Source: JAZKJD01 sp040384585
GTDB taxonomy: Bacteria > Pseudomonadota > Gammaproteobacteria > Diplorickettsiales > Diplorickettsiaceae
DNA: 64,000 bases
NCBI GenBank assembly: GCA_040384585.1
Contig: JAZKJD010000012.1
Span: 104,651 to 168,650 of the forward strand
Direction: 5' to 3'
This document shows, in pieces, positions 1 through 8,915 of this stretch. The position numbers and the translations under genes were made by a program. The notes under the pieces are model-generated. The model was not told the origin of the DNA. It saw only the letters and a list, made by a program, of their open reading frames with translations, and searched no databases. Position 1 is the first letter of the stretch. Each line of letters begins with the position of its first letter.

Positions 1-687
1 TAAAAATTGTTTTAGTAAGCCGTCGTCAAAAACGGCGCTTCCTGCCCAGTTGCCGTTGTTATCAAACCACTGTTTATGGTGTCGATGTATCCATTTATCC
101 AAGAGTAAGTTAGCAGGACCGGTATCAAAACCAATCACAGGCGCTTTAGCATTAGCGGGTAAATAAGTAATATTAGCAATGCCGCCGAGATTAAGCACAA
201 TTCTGTCTTCTTTTTCAGTGCGGAAAATAAAATTATGAAAGGCGGGAGTTAATGGTGCTCCTTGTCCGCCGGCGGCCATATCGCGGCGCCGGAAATCGGC
301 AATGGTAGTGATACCTGTTTTTTCAGCAATAATATTAGGATCACCAATTTGCATGGTAAATGGATAGCGATGCTGAGGAAAATGAAAAACCGTTTGGCCG
401 TGGCTACCGATAGCAAGAATATCGTTTTTGCAAAAAGAAGTTTTTTCCAATAATTTTTTAACAGTATCAGCAAACTCATGGGCTATTTTCAGATCGAGTT
501 CACCAAGCTGAGTTATTTGAATCGAATCGGCACTACACAATTTATTCAAATCAAGTCGCAGTTCATCGGGTAAATAAGACTTATGTGTGCTTATCAGTTC
601 CGGAGAAGGAGTGGAAAAATTAACTAAGGCGGCGTCCACAGCATCCATGCTTGTGCCAGACATCAGGCCGATATAAAGTTTTTTCAT
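1..687 (-). CDS. anmK: Anhydro-N-acetylmuramic acid kinase, cut by the left window edge
   Basis: Kinase of murein recycling: it opens 1,6-anhydro-MurNAc and phosphorylates it to MurNAc-6-phosphate in the cytoplasm. Read from the ATG at 687, the protein starts MKKLYIGLMSGTSMDAVDAA, which carries the family MSGTSMD signature. DFRRRDMAAGGQGAPL follows at about residues 131-146, then NLGG at 166-169 and GFDTGPANLLLD, all landmarks of AnmK. The frame is open through base 1, so 229 codons are visible. The family is usually about 370 residues, so the C-terminal third lies outside the window. It is divergent from the RNase P RNA gene. Confidence 0.95.
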   Translation of the reverse strand, partial: MKKLYIGLMSGTSMDAVDAALVNFSTPSPELISTHKSYLPDELRLDLNKLCSADSIQITQLGELDLKIAHEFADTVKKLLEKTSFCKNDILAIGSHGQTVFHFPQHRYPFTMQIGDPNIIAEKTGITTIADFRRRDMAAGGQGAPLTPAFHNFIFRTEKEDRIVLNLGGIANITYLPANAKAPVIGFDTGPANLLLDKWIHRHHKQWFDNNGNWAGSAVFDDGLLKQFL

Positions 688-723
688 TGTAGTAGATTAA
701 AAAGAAATGGTGACGCAGTAGTT

Positions 724-757
724 TATACCCATTGCGGGTGAAGTTGCGAGTTTTCAA
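724..757. repeat. Degenerate copy of the dispersed CCCATT...TTGAAGTTGC palindrome
   Basis: TATACCCATTGCGGGTGAAG followed by TTGCGAGTTTTCAA resembles the element seen better preserved at 9496-9535 and 25573-25616 (ATACCCATTRTACTTGAAGT then TGCRA, plus its reverse complement). It lies in the anmK/rnpB spacer. No coding role is visible. Confidence 0.5.
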
Positions 758-785
758 TTTCACGTGCTTTATCTTTGCGGGTAGG

Positions 786-815
786 TTGCAATCCTTACTG
801 GAAAAATAGTACGCT
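786..815 (+). promoter_or_regulatory. Possible promoter of the RNase P RNA gene
   Basis: TTGCAA (786-791) and TACGCT (810-815) are separated by 18 bp and lie 7-8 bp before the RNA 5' end inferred from helix P1. The -35 is good and the -10 is weak (3 of 6), so this is a placement by position more than by sequence. Confidence 0.35.
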
Positions 816-822
816 ACACCAT

Positions 823-1194
823 GAGAGTTAGCTAGACAGTCGCTGTAGCGCTAGTTTTGGAAACTACGGTTTTCAGAGTTAACCTTATAGAGGAAAGTCC
901 GGGCTCCCTAGGGGCAAAGTGCCAGGTAATGCCTGGGAGGTGAAAGCCTACGGAAAGTGCCACAGAGACTATACCGCCTATTAATCTAGGTAAGGGTGAA
1001 AAGGTGTGGTAAGAGCGCACCGCATCATTGGTAACAGTGATGGCAGGGCAAACCCCACTTGGAGCAAGACCAAATAGGAACCTATTTACGGCGTGGCCCA
1101 CGTCAGGTTCGGGTAGGTCGCTTGAGGTATATGGTGACGTATATCCTAGATGAATGACTGTCCACGACAGAACCCGGCTTATCGGTTAACTCTC
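823..1194 (+). ncRNA. rnpB: RNase P RNA, bacterial type A
   Basis: Catalytic RNA that removes 5' leaders from tRNA precursors. The conserved cores are all present: AGACAGTCGC near the 5' end, GAGGAAAGTCCGGGCTCC at about 891-908, GCAGGGCAAACCCC near 1042, and GACAGAACCCGGCTTATCGG before the 3' end. The ends were set from helix P1: GAGAGTTA at 823-830 pairs with TAACTCTC at 1187-1194. The length of about 372 nt matches the E. coli RNA (377 nt). A T-rich run (1195-1210, ending in seven T) follows and probably ends transcription or guides 3' processing. A minus-strand open frame across this locus is spurious. Confidence 0.97.
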
Positions 1195-1310
1195 TTTATT
1201 CTTTTTTTGTCATATCTACGCTGCTTGCCCCATCATGTCCTCTTGAAGTAAAATTTCTCCCGCTCATTCCTAACTTGAAAGGTTCGCATCTTCAGGTGTT
1301 GGCGGTGTAT

Positions 1311-1316
1311 TATAAT
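1311..1316 (+). promoter_or_regulatory. TATAAT -10 box before the coiled-coil gene
   Basis: A perfect TATAAT at 1311-1316 lies 31 bp before the ATG at 1348. A weak -35 candidate TCTTCA (1289-1294) is 16 bp upstream, inside a fragment resembling the dispersed repeat (ACTTGAAAGG...CATCTTCAGG, 1271-1296). The spacing to the start codon fits a simple leader. Confidence 0.45.
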
Positions 1317-1347
1317 GTGCTTATAATAAAATACTAATAGGGATATT

Positions 1348-4300
1348 ATGCCAAAAAAAAATCCAAGACAAACACGAAGAGAAAAAAAAGAAAAACAGGT
1401 AAAAGAAAAGAAGATAATTAATAATACAGAGAGTGTTTTTACTTCTACTAGAACAATTGATGAAAGTGATTTACTTATCCCTCCCAGTTTATCCCCTTCT
1501 TGTTATCTTTATAATATTGAAGAGGAACTAAACAGGATAAAAAAAGATTACGATAAGAAGTGCGAAGCGCTTTCTAAAGTAGATACTGAGACAAATACGA
1601 AGAACGATATATATTTGCAGCAAAAATCAGATTTTGAAAAAATAGAAGAGGCTCATAGGAACTGTTTATTAAATAGTGAGAGTTTCTCTCTCTATCAAAG
1701 ATTTAGAGAATTTACTCTTGATTTTATTGTATTATTTTCTATTAAAGAAGATAAATCAAAAGTTGAATTAGATCCAGATTTTTTTAAACGCATATTGAAG
1801 GAAGAACGTGATCTTATAGAGCATCATATACCAAAAATAACGGAATATTTCGAACAATTAAAATACTCTGTTCAATATGAAAACTATCTAGGTCAATATA
1901 ATGAAAAAATATTTCATTTTAGCATTGACGTAAATTCTGATTATAGACAATTTGTTTCCTATGCTCGCGATATTGGGCTTAAGCAAGACGTTATTTATAG
2001 GATATTCTGTAAAAATAATTGTTTTGATTTAACTAATATAAAGAATTTTTTTCGGACTTATATACCCAATGAGGTAGCATTGCCAGATACTGATGAGGGT
2101 TTAGTAAGTTTATGGCATTATTTTTTCTGCAGTGTGCTAATTCGTTTTATTACATTAGAGCCAGTAACTTCTAATTTTAAATATCTTAAAAACAATATTC
2201 AACTTGGAGAGCCTGCTGTTTTTTGCTCCCTTAAGGTTTTTCCTTCACTTTCTTTCTTTAAATCTACTCTGGGAGACAAACTTGAGAATATCAGAGATCA
2301 ATTAAATCGAATAACTGCTGAAGACGATAAAAATCAACTTTCTTCGATTTCAGAGTTAGAAATCACCGTTGTTAACGTAGAAAAATATTTAAAATACTGG
2401 AAAGAGAATTTTGTAAAATCATTGTTGTTGAATACAGAGAAACATAATCCATTTGATTTGTTCGCGACAAAAGACAATGAAACGAAGATAAATGAAGTGC
2501 TTGAAGGTAAGATAGATCCAGTATTGTTGCTATTTATTTCTGATGGAGAAGGGAGGCAGAACGATTTTTGTTGCGATATCGAGCTGATAAGATACCTCTA
2601 TTATAATTTACGGGGTGATTATAAAGTCATATATGAAGAAACAGAGTTTTTATTTTCACCAGAAGGATTAGCTACTGCTAAGTTAAGGTCTCCAGTCATT
2701 TTGGAAAATCTAAGCTTGGGAGATTTCGTCATTTTAGCTTATTGTATAGTCTATAATTCTATTATTTACCGGAACTTTTCCAACTTAATTTTGTTAAAAG
2801 CCGAAATATTGCATTTTAAGTTGCTAAGAGTAAATACTTTTATCTTTAGTGAGAAAGACAAAGAAGAAACGGTAGTGCGTATAAAGGAGATAGAGGAGGA
2901 GGTCACGGCCTTTTTAAAAGGAGCGCATGGCAATAGAACAAGCGGTCAAAAGATCGTGGACAATATAGATATTTTTCTATCAAAAATGAGCGGTATCGAT
3001 GATATATTAGATAAATATAAAACTGAAAATCTTGAAAAAGAAAAAGATTCTATCCTGACTAGTATTACAAAATGCGCTAGAAAAGTCTTAGAAACGTCTC
3101 GTGAGGGAAAATTGATTGTTAAGAAAATTCAGGAGTTATTAAAAGAAAATGATACTGGTACTAAGGAATTAACTAATTTCATAACAATTCATAAGAAAAC
3201 ATTTGAATTACGAAAACAAGATGTACAGAAACGTTTGCACTCTTTATCTGCGAAATCGACTAAGAAATCTAAACTATCTAAGCAGATGGTTGTTAGTACT
3301 GAGGTTGAAATAAAAAAACTTGAATCCTTGGAGGAACTTTCCAATACACTTTCTAAGCAGTTATTGATGGTTGAAAACTACTTTAATCTGCTTCAAGATA
3401 AAAGCAAAAAACAAGAAAAACTTTTGGCTATTACAAAGCAGATGGATTCTGCTATAGGCCAGGTGGCTTCATCCATGCAATTCTTAATAAAAAAATTAAA
3501 TAATTCTCCCTATTCCGAATCATTGGATTTTTCAACGGTAAGTTTGAAAGAGATTTTGGAAAAAGTGGAAGGTTTAATAGATAAAAAAAATGCTTCTAAA
3601 AAAGAAGGAATGAACAAGATTGTTAAAGTGCGCACGAGAAGCAAAGAAAAAATTTATAACATCTATAATAAATTATTGACTCAGTATTCCCAGCATAATA
3701 AAGAGGTAGAAGAATTAGTAAAGAGTTTTTCTACGTCAACTGTTTATCCATCTCAAAGAGAAAAATTAAAATTGTCAGAGAATATAAAAGAAAGAATTGA
3801 ACAATATGAAATTTTATCGCTTTGTTTTAAAATGCTAGTGGATTTGGAGATGTACATAAAAAATCAAAAAGAAATTGGCTGTGGATATTTGATGGAATTA
3901 TTGCTTGCTTGTAATGATGGGTATCATTACAAACGAGAATTAACTAAATTGCATGAACTGCTTACCAAAGAAGAGGTAAGTACGCTTACTGAAAAAGCCT
4001 TTATTCCGTGTGAGAAAAAATGTGGTGTTGAACGTGAAGAATCAGAATCTGCAATAACGCGCATCGAGCATTTCTCCCATAAAAATAATCAGTTTGCTAA
4101 TCAAATAACAGAAGTTAATCGGGATATCATAGATTCCTATAACGGACGGATAATAATCTTTCTCAGCTGGCAAGAAAATTGGGAAATAGCAAAATACCCA
4201 CAGTTACTTAAGCTTTTTGAAGAGATTGCGGTGTTAACACCTGGTTTAGCTAATTTATCGCTTGATCGTTCTGCTCAATTGGAAAACTATAAGAAAACAT

Positions 4301-5094
4301 TAGAGGAGAAACAATTAGAACTAATAGGTATCATTCACTGGTCTGAATCTCAAGTGTTAACCAATGATGAACCCTGGGAAAGATGTAAAGCTAGTGTAGT
4401 GGCTTGTAAAAAAGAAATAGATGGCCTATTAGATAATATTGTTAACAGTCTTCATCGGTTGGAGTGGGCAAATCAGAAGATAGAAGCTAATGTTAGTCCA
4501 AATAATGTAAATCAATTATCTAATTTTGACGCTTGGAGTTTAGCCGTTTGGAGTTTAGCCGTTCAGTATATGGCGGCAATGGTAGATTACAATGGCAGGC
4601 TGGACGATTTTTTTTGTAAACAGAAAAAACTGTCTAATTTAGCGACTGAACTGGTGAAGAATAATCTCCTAGGGCTGTCTCTTTGGAAAATAATAGAGCA
4701 AGAATTATTAGATAAAAATTCTGAATTTAGTAAGATGAATGAATTAATTGAGCAATCTAAATCTAATCTTATTACACATTGGCGTAAGAAGGAAGAAATT
4801 AAATCTGAGTTTCGTGCGATGTTACGGAATGAGTTTCTTTTCAAGCACTTTGCAAGTCGTATCGATCCTTGGGGGTCCGAAGATCAACTTTCTCCAGTAG
4901 TCGCATCACTAACAGTCGTTGAAAGAGTTACTACCTATGTAGCGGCCTATCCACCACTTCTCATTTCCGATTCTCAATCATCTTTCGTTACCCTACCTTT
5001 TGTGAATGCCCTGAAAATAGGACTTTTCAGGGCAATGCCACCGCCGCCTCTGTCTCCTATTATTGATGACGCGGGAAAATATCTGCTACAGTGA
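1348..5094 (+). CDS. Large coiled-coil protein of unknown function (1248 aa)
   Basis: I do not recognise a family. The N-terminus is very basic (MPKKNPRQTRREKKEKQ) and has no signal peptide or membrane segment. Most of the chain is Lys/Glu/Leu-rich and helix-forming, with strong heptad character in several blocks (about residues 40-110, 480-760 and 930-1170). The C-terminal 90 residues differ: they are hydrophobic and proline-rich and end in MPPPPLSPIIDDAGKYLLQ. A 15-bp exact tandem duplication at 4534-4563 gives WSLAV twice. The gene is more AT-rich than its neighbours and stands alone between rnpB and mraZ. Length, eukaryote-like coiled coil and the Dot/Icm context make a secreted effector plausible, but no translocation signal can be proven here. 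Confidence 0.85.
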   Translation: MPKKNPRQTRREKKEKQVKEKKIINNTESVFTSTRTIDESDLLIPPSLSPSCYLYNIEEELNRIKKDYDKKCEALSKVDTETNTKNDIYLQQKSDFEKIEEAHRNCLLNSESFSLYQRFREFTLDFIVLFSIKEDKSKVELDPDFFKRILKEERDLIEHHIPKITEYFEQLKYSVQYENYLGQYNEKIFHFSIDVNSDYRQFVSYARDIGLKQDVIYRIFCKNNCFDLTNIKNFFRTYIPNEVALPDTDEGLVSLWHYFFCSVLIRFITLEPVTSNFKYLKNNIQLGEPAVFCSLKVFPSLSFFKSTLGDKLENIRDQLNRITAEDDKNQLSSISELEITVVNVEKYLKYWKENFVKSLLLNTEKHNPFDLFATKDNETKINEVLEGKIDPVLLLFISDGEGRQNDFCCDIELIRYLYYNLRGDYKVIYEETEFLFSPEGLATAKLRSPVILENLSLGDFVILAYCIVYNSIIYRNFSNLILLKAEILHFKLLRVNTFIFSEKDKEETVVRIKEIEEEVTAFLKGAHGNRTSGQKIVDNIDIFLSKMSGIDDILDKYKTENLEKEKDSILTSITKCARKVLETSREGKLIVKKIQELLKENDTGTKELTNFITIHKKTFELRKQDVQKRLHSLSAKSTKKSKLSKQMVVSTEVEIKKLESLEELSNTLSKQLLMVENYFNLLQDKSKKQEKLLAITKQMDSAIGQVASSMQFLIKKLNNSPYSESLDFSTVSLKEILEKVEGLIDKKNASKKEGMNKIVKVRTRSKEKIYNIYNKLLTQYSQHNKEVEELVKSFSTSTVYPSQREKLKLSENIKERIEQYEILSLCFKMLVDLEMYIKNQKEIGCGYLMELLLACNDGYHYKRELTKLHELLTKEEVSTLTEKAFIPCEKKCGVEREESESAITRIEHFSHKNNQFANQITEVNRDIIDSYNGRIIIFLSWQENWEIAKYPQLLKLFEEIAVLTPGLANLSLDRSAQLENYKKTLEEKQLELIGIIHWSESQVLTNDEPWERCKASVVACKKEIDGLLDNIVNSLHRLEWANQKIEANVSPNNVNQLSNFDAWSLAVWSLAVQYMAAMVDYNGRLDDFFCKQKKLSNLATELVKNNLLGLSLWKIIEQELLDKNSEFSKMNELIEQSKSNLITHWRKKEEIKSEFRAMLRNEFLFKHFASRIDPWGSEDQLSPVVASLTVVERVTTYVAAYPPLLISDSQSSFVTLPFVNALKIGLFRAMPPPPLSPIIDDAGKYLLQ

Positions 5095-5118
5095 ACAGTG
5101 AGGTTCCTACCCACTGTT
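5094..5118 (+). terminator. Inverted repeat after the coiled-coil gene, possible terminator
   Basis: AACAGTG (5094-5100) and CACTGTT (5112-5118) form a 7-bp stem directly at the stop codon. Only a short T run (TTTT, near 5131) follows 12 bases later, so intrinsic termination would be weak. The sequence after the stem (TAGGTTCTGTCCC) also resembles the inverted repeats around epmB. Confidence 0.3.
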
Positions 5119-5211
5119 AGGTTCTGTCCCTTTTCTATAGTGCAATCCTTTGCGCAGACTGCGATGAAATTCCTAAGTTCTAAAAATCTTTGTTTAAAAA
5201 TCGACTAAGTC

Positions 5212-5241
5212 TTGACAAGAGGACTTTCTACTTCCTATAGT
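5212..5241 (+). promoter_or_regulatory. Strong sigma-70 promoter of the mraZ operon
   Basis: A consensus TTGACA (5212-5217), an 18-bp spacer and TATAGT (5236-5241, 5 of 6). The predicted transcription start near 5248 places the MraZ boxes just downstream of it, which is a natural position for repression. Confidence 0.8.
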
Positions 5242-5250
5242 GTAATTAAG

Positions 5251-5285
5251 TGGGAAAAGATGGGTAAATGTGGGAAAAAATGGGA
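5251..5285 (+). promoter_or_regulatory. MraZ operator: four TGGG[A/T] boxes with exact 10-bp period
   Basis: TGGGA, TGGGT, TGGGA and TGGGA start at 5251, 5261, 5271 and 5281, each followed by five AT-rich bases. MraZ is known to bind direct TGGGN repeats spaced one helical turn apart upstream of its own gene. The last box is 7 bp before the mraZ ATG, where a ribosome binding site belongs, so its GGGA may serve both purposes. Confidence 0.88.
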
Positions 5286-5291
5286 TAAATT

Positions 5292-5747
5292 ATGTTTCGG
5301 GGTATAAGTTCAGTAGTGATTGATGCGAAAGGTCGGATTAAGTTACCGGTGCGTCATCGACAATTACTACCGGTAGAAGAAACATTCCAGGTTGTGGTCA
5401 CTATCGATACAGAATCCCCCTGCCTCTTGCTCTATCCTGCCAAAGAGTGGGAATTGATAGAGGAGAAATTGCAGGCTTTACCCAGCTTTAATCCAGCCGC
5501 TAGGCGTATTCAGCGTTTATTGATAGGGCATGCGACGGATCTCGAGTTAGATAATAATGGGCGAATTTTATTGCCGTCATTACTAAGAGATTATGCCAAG
5601 ATGGAAAAGGAAATCAGGGTGGTAGGGCAAGGTAGGAAGATTGAGTTATGGAGTGCGAGTGAATGGGATGAATATCGTTCTCGCTGGATGATGGAAGTGA
5701 TTAAACCAGGGGATTTACCGGATGAACTACAGTCCTTGGCTTTATAA
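5292..5747 (+). CDS. mraZ: Transcriptional regulator MraZ
   Basis: DNA-binding regulator at the head of the division and cell-wall (dcw) cluster. At 151 residues it has the usual length, with two SpoVT/AbrB-like MraZ repeats: the first around DAKGRIKLPVRHR (residues 11-23) and the second around LDNNGRILLPSLLRDYA (about residues 87-103). The family forms a ring octamer that binds several spaced boxes, in accord with the four boxes just upstream. It is followed by rsmH after 6 bp. No strong Shine-Dalgarno other than the GGGA of the fourth operator box is seen. Confidence 0.95.
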   Translation: MFRGISSVVIDAKGRIKLPVRHRQLLPVEETFQVVVTIDTESPCLLLYPAKEWELIEEKLQALPSFNPAARRIQRLLIGHATDLELDNNGRILLPSLLRDYAKMEKEIRVVGQGRKIELWSASEWDEYRSRWMMEVIKPGDLPDELQSLAL

Positions 5748-5753
5748 CGATAA

Positions 5754-6689
5754 ATGCAAAAAAAAGAAGAACATCAACCGGTTTTACTTGAGGAAGTCAT
5801 CGAGCAGTTAGCGATTAAGCCCGAAGGAATTTATATCGATGCGACCTTTGGACGTGGTGGACATAGTCGAGAAATATTACGGAATTTAGGTGAAAAAGGC
5901 CGCTTATTGCTTATTGATAAGGACCCATCGGCTGTGGCTTATGCGAAGCAATGCTGGGGCCATGATAAACGTGTGAGTGTTTATCAGAGTTCATTTACAG
6001 CGCTTGAAACTATAACAAAAGCCAATGGTAGTCATGGGCAAGTGAATGGACTTTTATTAGATTTGGGTGTCTCTTCGCCTCAATTAGAACAAGCAGAACG
6101 GGGATTTAGTTTTTTGCGGGATGGGCCATTAGATATGCGTATGGATCCAAACCACGGGATCAGCGCCGCGCAATGGTTAGCTTGTGCATCAGAAAGAGAA
6201 ATTGCACAGGTAATAAAGGACTATGGTGAAGAACGATATGCAAAGCGTATTGCAAGGGCCATTACTGATGCACGTAAACAGGCATCAATAGTATCGACAG
6301 TCCAATTGGCAACGATTGTAAAGCTAGCCCATCCTCGTTGGGCGCGGCACAAACATCCAGCTACACAGACTTTTCAAGCAATACGAATTTACATCAATAG
6401 AGAATTGGAAGCGTTACAGACATGCTTAAAACAAAGTGTAGACGTATTAGTGATAGGTGGGCGTCTGCTAGTGATCAGCTTCCATTCTTTAGAAGATCGA
6501 ATCGTTAAACGTTTTATTCGTGAGCATTCTCGTGAGCCAGCCGAATTGAAGAGGCTGCCGATAATGCCTACGGAATGGAAACCCAAGCTAAAAAACTTAG
6601 GGCCAGGAATTAAACCCAGTGCACAGACGATCGCTAATAATCCAAGATCGCGTAGCGCTGTATTACGAATTGCGGAGAAATTACTATGA
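5754..6689 (+). CDS. rsmH: 16S rRNA (cytosine(1402)-N4)-methyltransferase
   Basis: SAM-dependent methyltransferase (formerly MraW) that modifies C1402 in the ribosomal P site. The 311 residues have the normal length. Visible signatures are HQPVLLEEVIEQL (residues 7-19), the SAM loop DATFGRGGHSREIL (about 29-42), LLLDLGVSSPQLEQAERGFS (about 99-118) with PLDMRMDP, and ISFHSLEDRIVKRFI (about 242-256). The stop overlaps the ftsL start by 4 bp (ATGA), which indicates translational coupling. Confidence 0.97.
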   Translation: MQKKEEHQPVLLEEVIEQLAIKPEGIYIDATFGRGGHSREILRNLGEKGRLLLIDKDPSAVAYAKQCWGHDKRVSVYQSSFTALETITKANGSHGQVNGLLLDLGVSSPQLEQAERGFSFLRDGPLDMRMDPNHGISAAQWLACASEREIAQVIKDYGEERYAKRIARAITDARKQASIVSTVQLATIVKLAHPRWARHKHPATQTFQAIRIYINRELEALQTCLKQSVDVLVIGGRLLVISFHSLEDRIVKRFIREHSREPAELKRLPIMPTEWKPKLKNLGPGIKPSAQTIANNPRSRSAVLRIAEKLL

Positions 6690-7027
6690 ATGTGGCAGCA
6701 CGTGCGCTTGCACGAGGTCCTTTACTATGGGAGCGAGGGCAGGCTTGGAGATGGCAGATTTCTTTGTTAGGCGCCATTTTATTAATGTTGGCAGTCTTAT
6801 CTTCGGCATTGTCAGTTGTTTATGTTAAGGCCTTACAGCGAAACTTATATAGTGAATTACAAGCTAGCGAACAAGAACGGAATAGTTTAAAAACACAATG
6901 GAGTCAGTTATTACTTGAAGAAAATACTTGGGCTGCGCCGGAACGTGTCCAGGCATTAGCGCAACAAGCCTTAGGAATGCAGATCCCACACACAAAGGAT
7001 ACCGTATTACTCGCTCAGTCTACTTAG
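6686..7027 (+). CDS. ftsL: Cell division protein FtsL
   Basis: Small bitopic divisome protein that works with FtsB and FtsQ and activates FtsWI. It has 113 residues: a short cytoplasmic N-terminus, one membrane segment at about residues 24-47 (LLGAILLMLAVLSSALSVVY) and a periplasmic coiled coil (LYSELQASEQERNSLKTQWS). The call rests on topology plus position between rsmH and ftsI, since FtsL sequences are poorly conserved. Its start overlaps the end of rsmH by 4 bp. Confidence 0.92.
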   Translation: MNVAARALARGPLLWERGQAWRWQISLLGAILLMLAVLSSALSVVYVKALQRNLYSELQASEQERNSLKTQWSQLLLEENTWAAPERVQALAQQALGMQIPHTKDTVLLAQST

Positions 7028-7042
7028 GAATAATACGATTTC

Positions 7043-8794
7043 ATGGGAGTACGACTCTTAAATAAAACCAAGCGTACTCCATCCGTTTTCACTGACTGGC
7101 GTTTGTGGGTTGTTATATTCATTTTAATCGCTATTGCGCTGGGATTGATTGCTAGACTCATTGATCTGACGATCATTGATCGTCAGTTTTTACAGAGTCA
7201 AGGTAATGCGAGAACGGTTCGTAGTGTGATCATTCCTGCACATCGTGGCATGATCCTCGATCGTTATAATGAACCTTTAGCGATTAGTACCCCTGTTAAT
7301 GCCGTTTGGATCGATCCCAGCTTTTTTAAGCCTACACCTTCCCAACGACACACATTGAGTCAATTATTACATCTTTCCACCCAAACTATCCAAGAGCAAT
7401 ACTTACGCGGACAAGAAAAAGAATTTGTTTATTTAAAACGAGGCCTCAATCCCAGTCTCGGTAGACAAATAAAATCTCTTAAAATACCGGGTGTGTTTTT
7501 GCAGGATGAATACCATCGTTATTATCCAGAAGGCCCGGTAATGGCGCATGTCATTGGTTTAAGCAATGTCGATGATAAAGGTCAAGAGGGATTAGAACTC
7601 GCTTATAACAATTGGTTGGAAGGTCGACCCGGTTTGAAAAAAGTGATTAAGGATAGACTAGGGCGCATCATTGCTGATGTACGTTCTATCCGTCCCTCTA
7701 GACCGGGGCATGACTTGCAAGTCAGTATTGATAGGCGAATCCAATATATAGCATATAGAGAACTTAAAGCCGGTGTTGAAAAATATAAAGCCGACTCAGG
7801 TTCTGTTGTTGTTCTTGATGTGAGGACGGGTGAAATTTTAGCCATGGCCAATTGGCCCTCCTATAATCCTAATGACCGATTGCGCGTACAAGATGGCCGT
7901 AATCGTAATCGAGCATTAACAGATTTATTTGAACCGGGTTCAACGATTAAAAGTTTTAGTATGGCCAGTGTATTAGCGAGTGGGAAATTTACTCCCACGA
8001 GTCAGATTGACACATCACCGGGTTGGATGATTGTTGCCGGTAAGCGAATTATGGATGAGCATAATAATGGGGTGATGGATTTGACAAGGATATTGCAGAT
8101 ATCAAGTAATATGGGTATGTCAAAACTTGTTTTGTCTTTACCTCCTGAAAACCTGTGGGATATGCTACATAAGGTCGGTTTTGGTCAAGTGACGCAAAGC
8201 GGCTTTCCGGGAGAAAGAACGGGATTTTTACCCCGATTTAGAGTCTGGAATCCCTTCGTGTTAGCGACTTTATCTTTTGGTTATGGTCTTTCAGTCACTA
8301 CATTGCAGTTAGCACAGGCCTATGCAGTATTGGCGCATCTAGGGATTAAAATTCCAGTGACCTTTCTAAAAATAACCGGTGATCCGCCAGCGGGGCAACG
8401 TGTTATCGACCCGAAGGTTAGTAGAGAAGTGCTCGATATGTTGGAATCGGTCTTAACCAAGAGGGGTACTGCACCTTTAGCACGGGTATCGGGTTATCGC
8501 GTCACGGGTAAAACGGGAACGGTTCGTATTGTAGGCCCACAGGGTTACGAAAAGCATCATTATAATAGTATTTTTATTGGCATAGCGCCAGCCAGTCGTC
8601 CTCGCTTAGTTATTGCTGTCGTTTTACATGATCCGAAAGGGCGTTTGTATTATGGCGGATATACCGCAGGACCTATTTTTTCGCATATTATGAGTAACGC
8701 CTTGCATTTACTCGATATTCCACCAGATGATTTAGCCAGTGTAAATCAGCCGCCTCCTAACGTGATGTCACCGCCCAAAGGGATGATGGATTGA
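7043..8794 (+). CDS. ftsI: Septal peptidoglycan transpeptidase FtsI (PBP3)
   Basis: Class B penicillin-binding protein that crosslinks septal murein. It has 583 residues: an N-terminal membrane anchor at about 19-41, the PBP dimerisation domain, then the transpeptidase domain. The catalytic motifs are intact and spaced as in E. coli: STIK with nucleophile Ser300, SSN at 354-356 and KTGT at 490-493. It is the last dcw gene here. In most gammaproteobacteria murE, murF and mraY follow, but here a toxin-antitoxin pair and epmB follow instead. Confidence 0.97.
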   Translation: MGVRLLNKTKRTPSVFTDWRLWVVIFILIAIALGLIARLIDLTIIDRQFLQSQGNARTVRSVIIPAHRGMILDRYNEPLAISTPVNAVWIDPSFFKPTPSQRHTLSQLLHLSTQTIQEQYLRGQEKEFVYLKRGLNPSLGRQIKSLKIPGVFLQDEYHRYYPEGPVMAHVIGLSNVDDKGQEGLELAYNNWLEGRPGLKKVIKDRLGRIIADVRSIRPSRPGHDLQVSIDRRIQYIAYRELKAGVEKYKADSGSVVVLDVRTGEILAMANWPSYNPNDRLRVQDGRNRNRALTDLFEPGSTIKSFSMASVLASGKFTPTSQIDTSPGWMIVAGKRIMDEHNNGVMDLTRILQISSNMGMSKLVLSLPPENLWDMLHKVGFGQVTQSGFPGERTGFLPRFRVWNPFVLATLSFGYGLSVTTLQLAQAYAVLAHLGIKIPVTFLKITGDPPAGQRVIDPKVSREVLDMLESVLTKRGTAPLARVSGYRVTGKTGTVRIVGPQGYEKHHYNSIFIGIAPASRPRLVIAVVLHDPKGRLYYGGYTAGPIFSHIMSNALHLLDIPPDDLASVNQPPPNVMSPPKGMMD

Positions 8795-8878
8795 TTTGTA
8801 AATCAGCCAACCTTTTAAAGGCTATAGTTGCTGTAAATTATAAAACATGTAGCTGGTTTGTTTACGATCGATACACTA

Positions 8879-8894
8879 TACTACAAATGTAGTA
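8879..8894 (+). promoter_or_regulatory. Inverted-repeat operator of the ParD/ParE-type locus
   Basis: TACTAC (8879-8884), a 4-bp centre AAAT and GTAGTA (8889-8894) form a perfect palindrome. It overlaps a possible -10 box TATACT (8877-8882) and lies 21 bp before the antitoxin start. Antitoxins of this class usually repress their own promoter at such a site. Confidence 0.55.
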
Positions 8895-8915
8895 AAATGA
8901 AGCGAGAGAGTATGT

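Noticed and set aside
832..1101. Minus-strand open frame of 89 codons
   Set aside because: It lies entirely within the RNase P RNA gene, whose conserved cores and helix P1 are certain.
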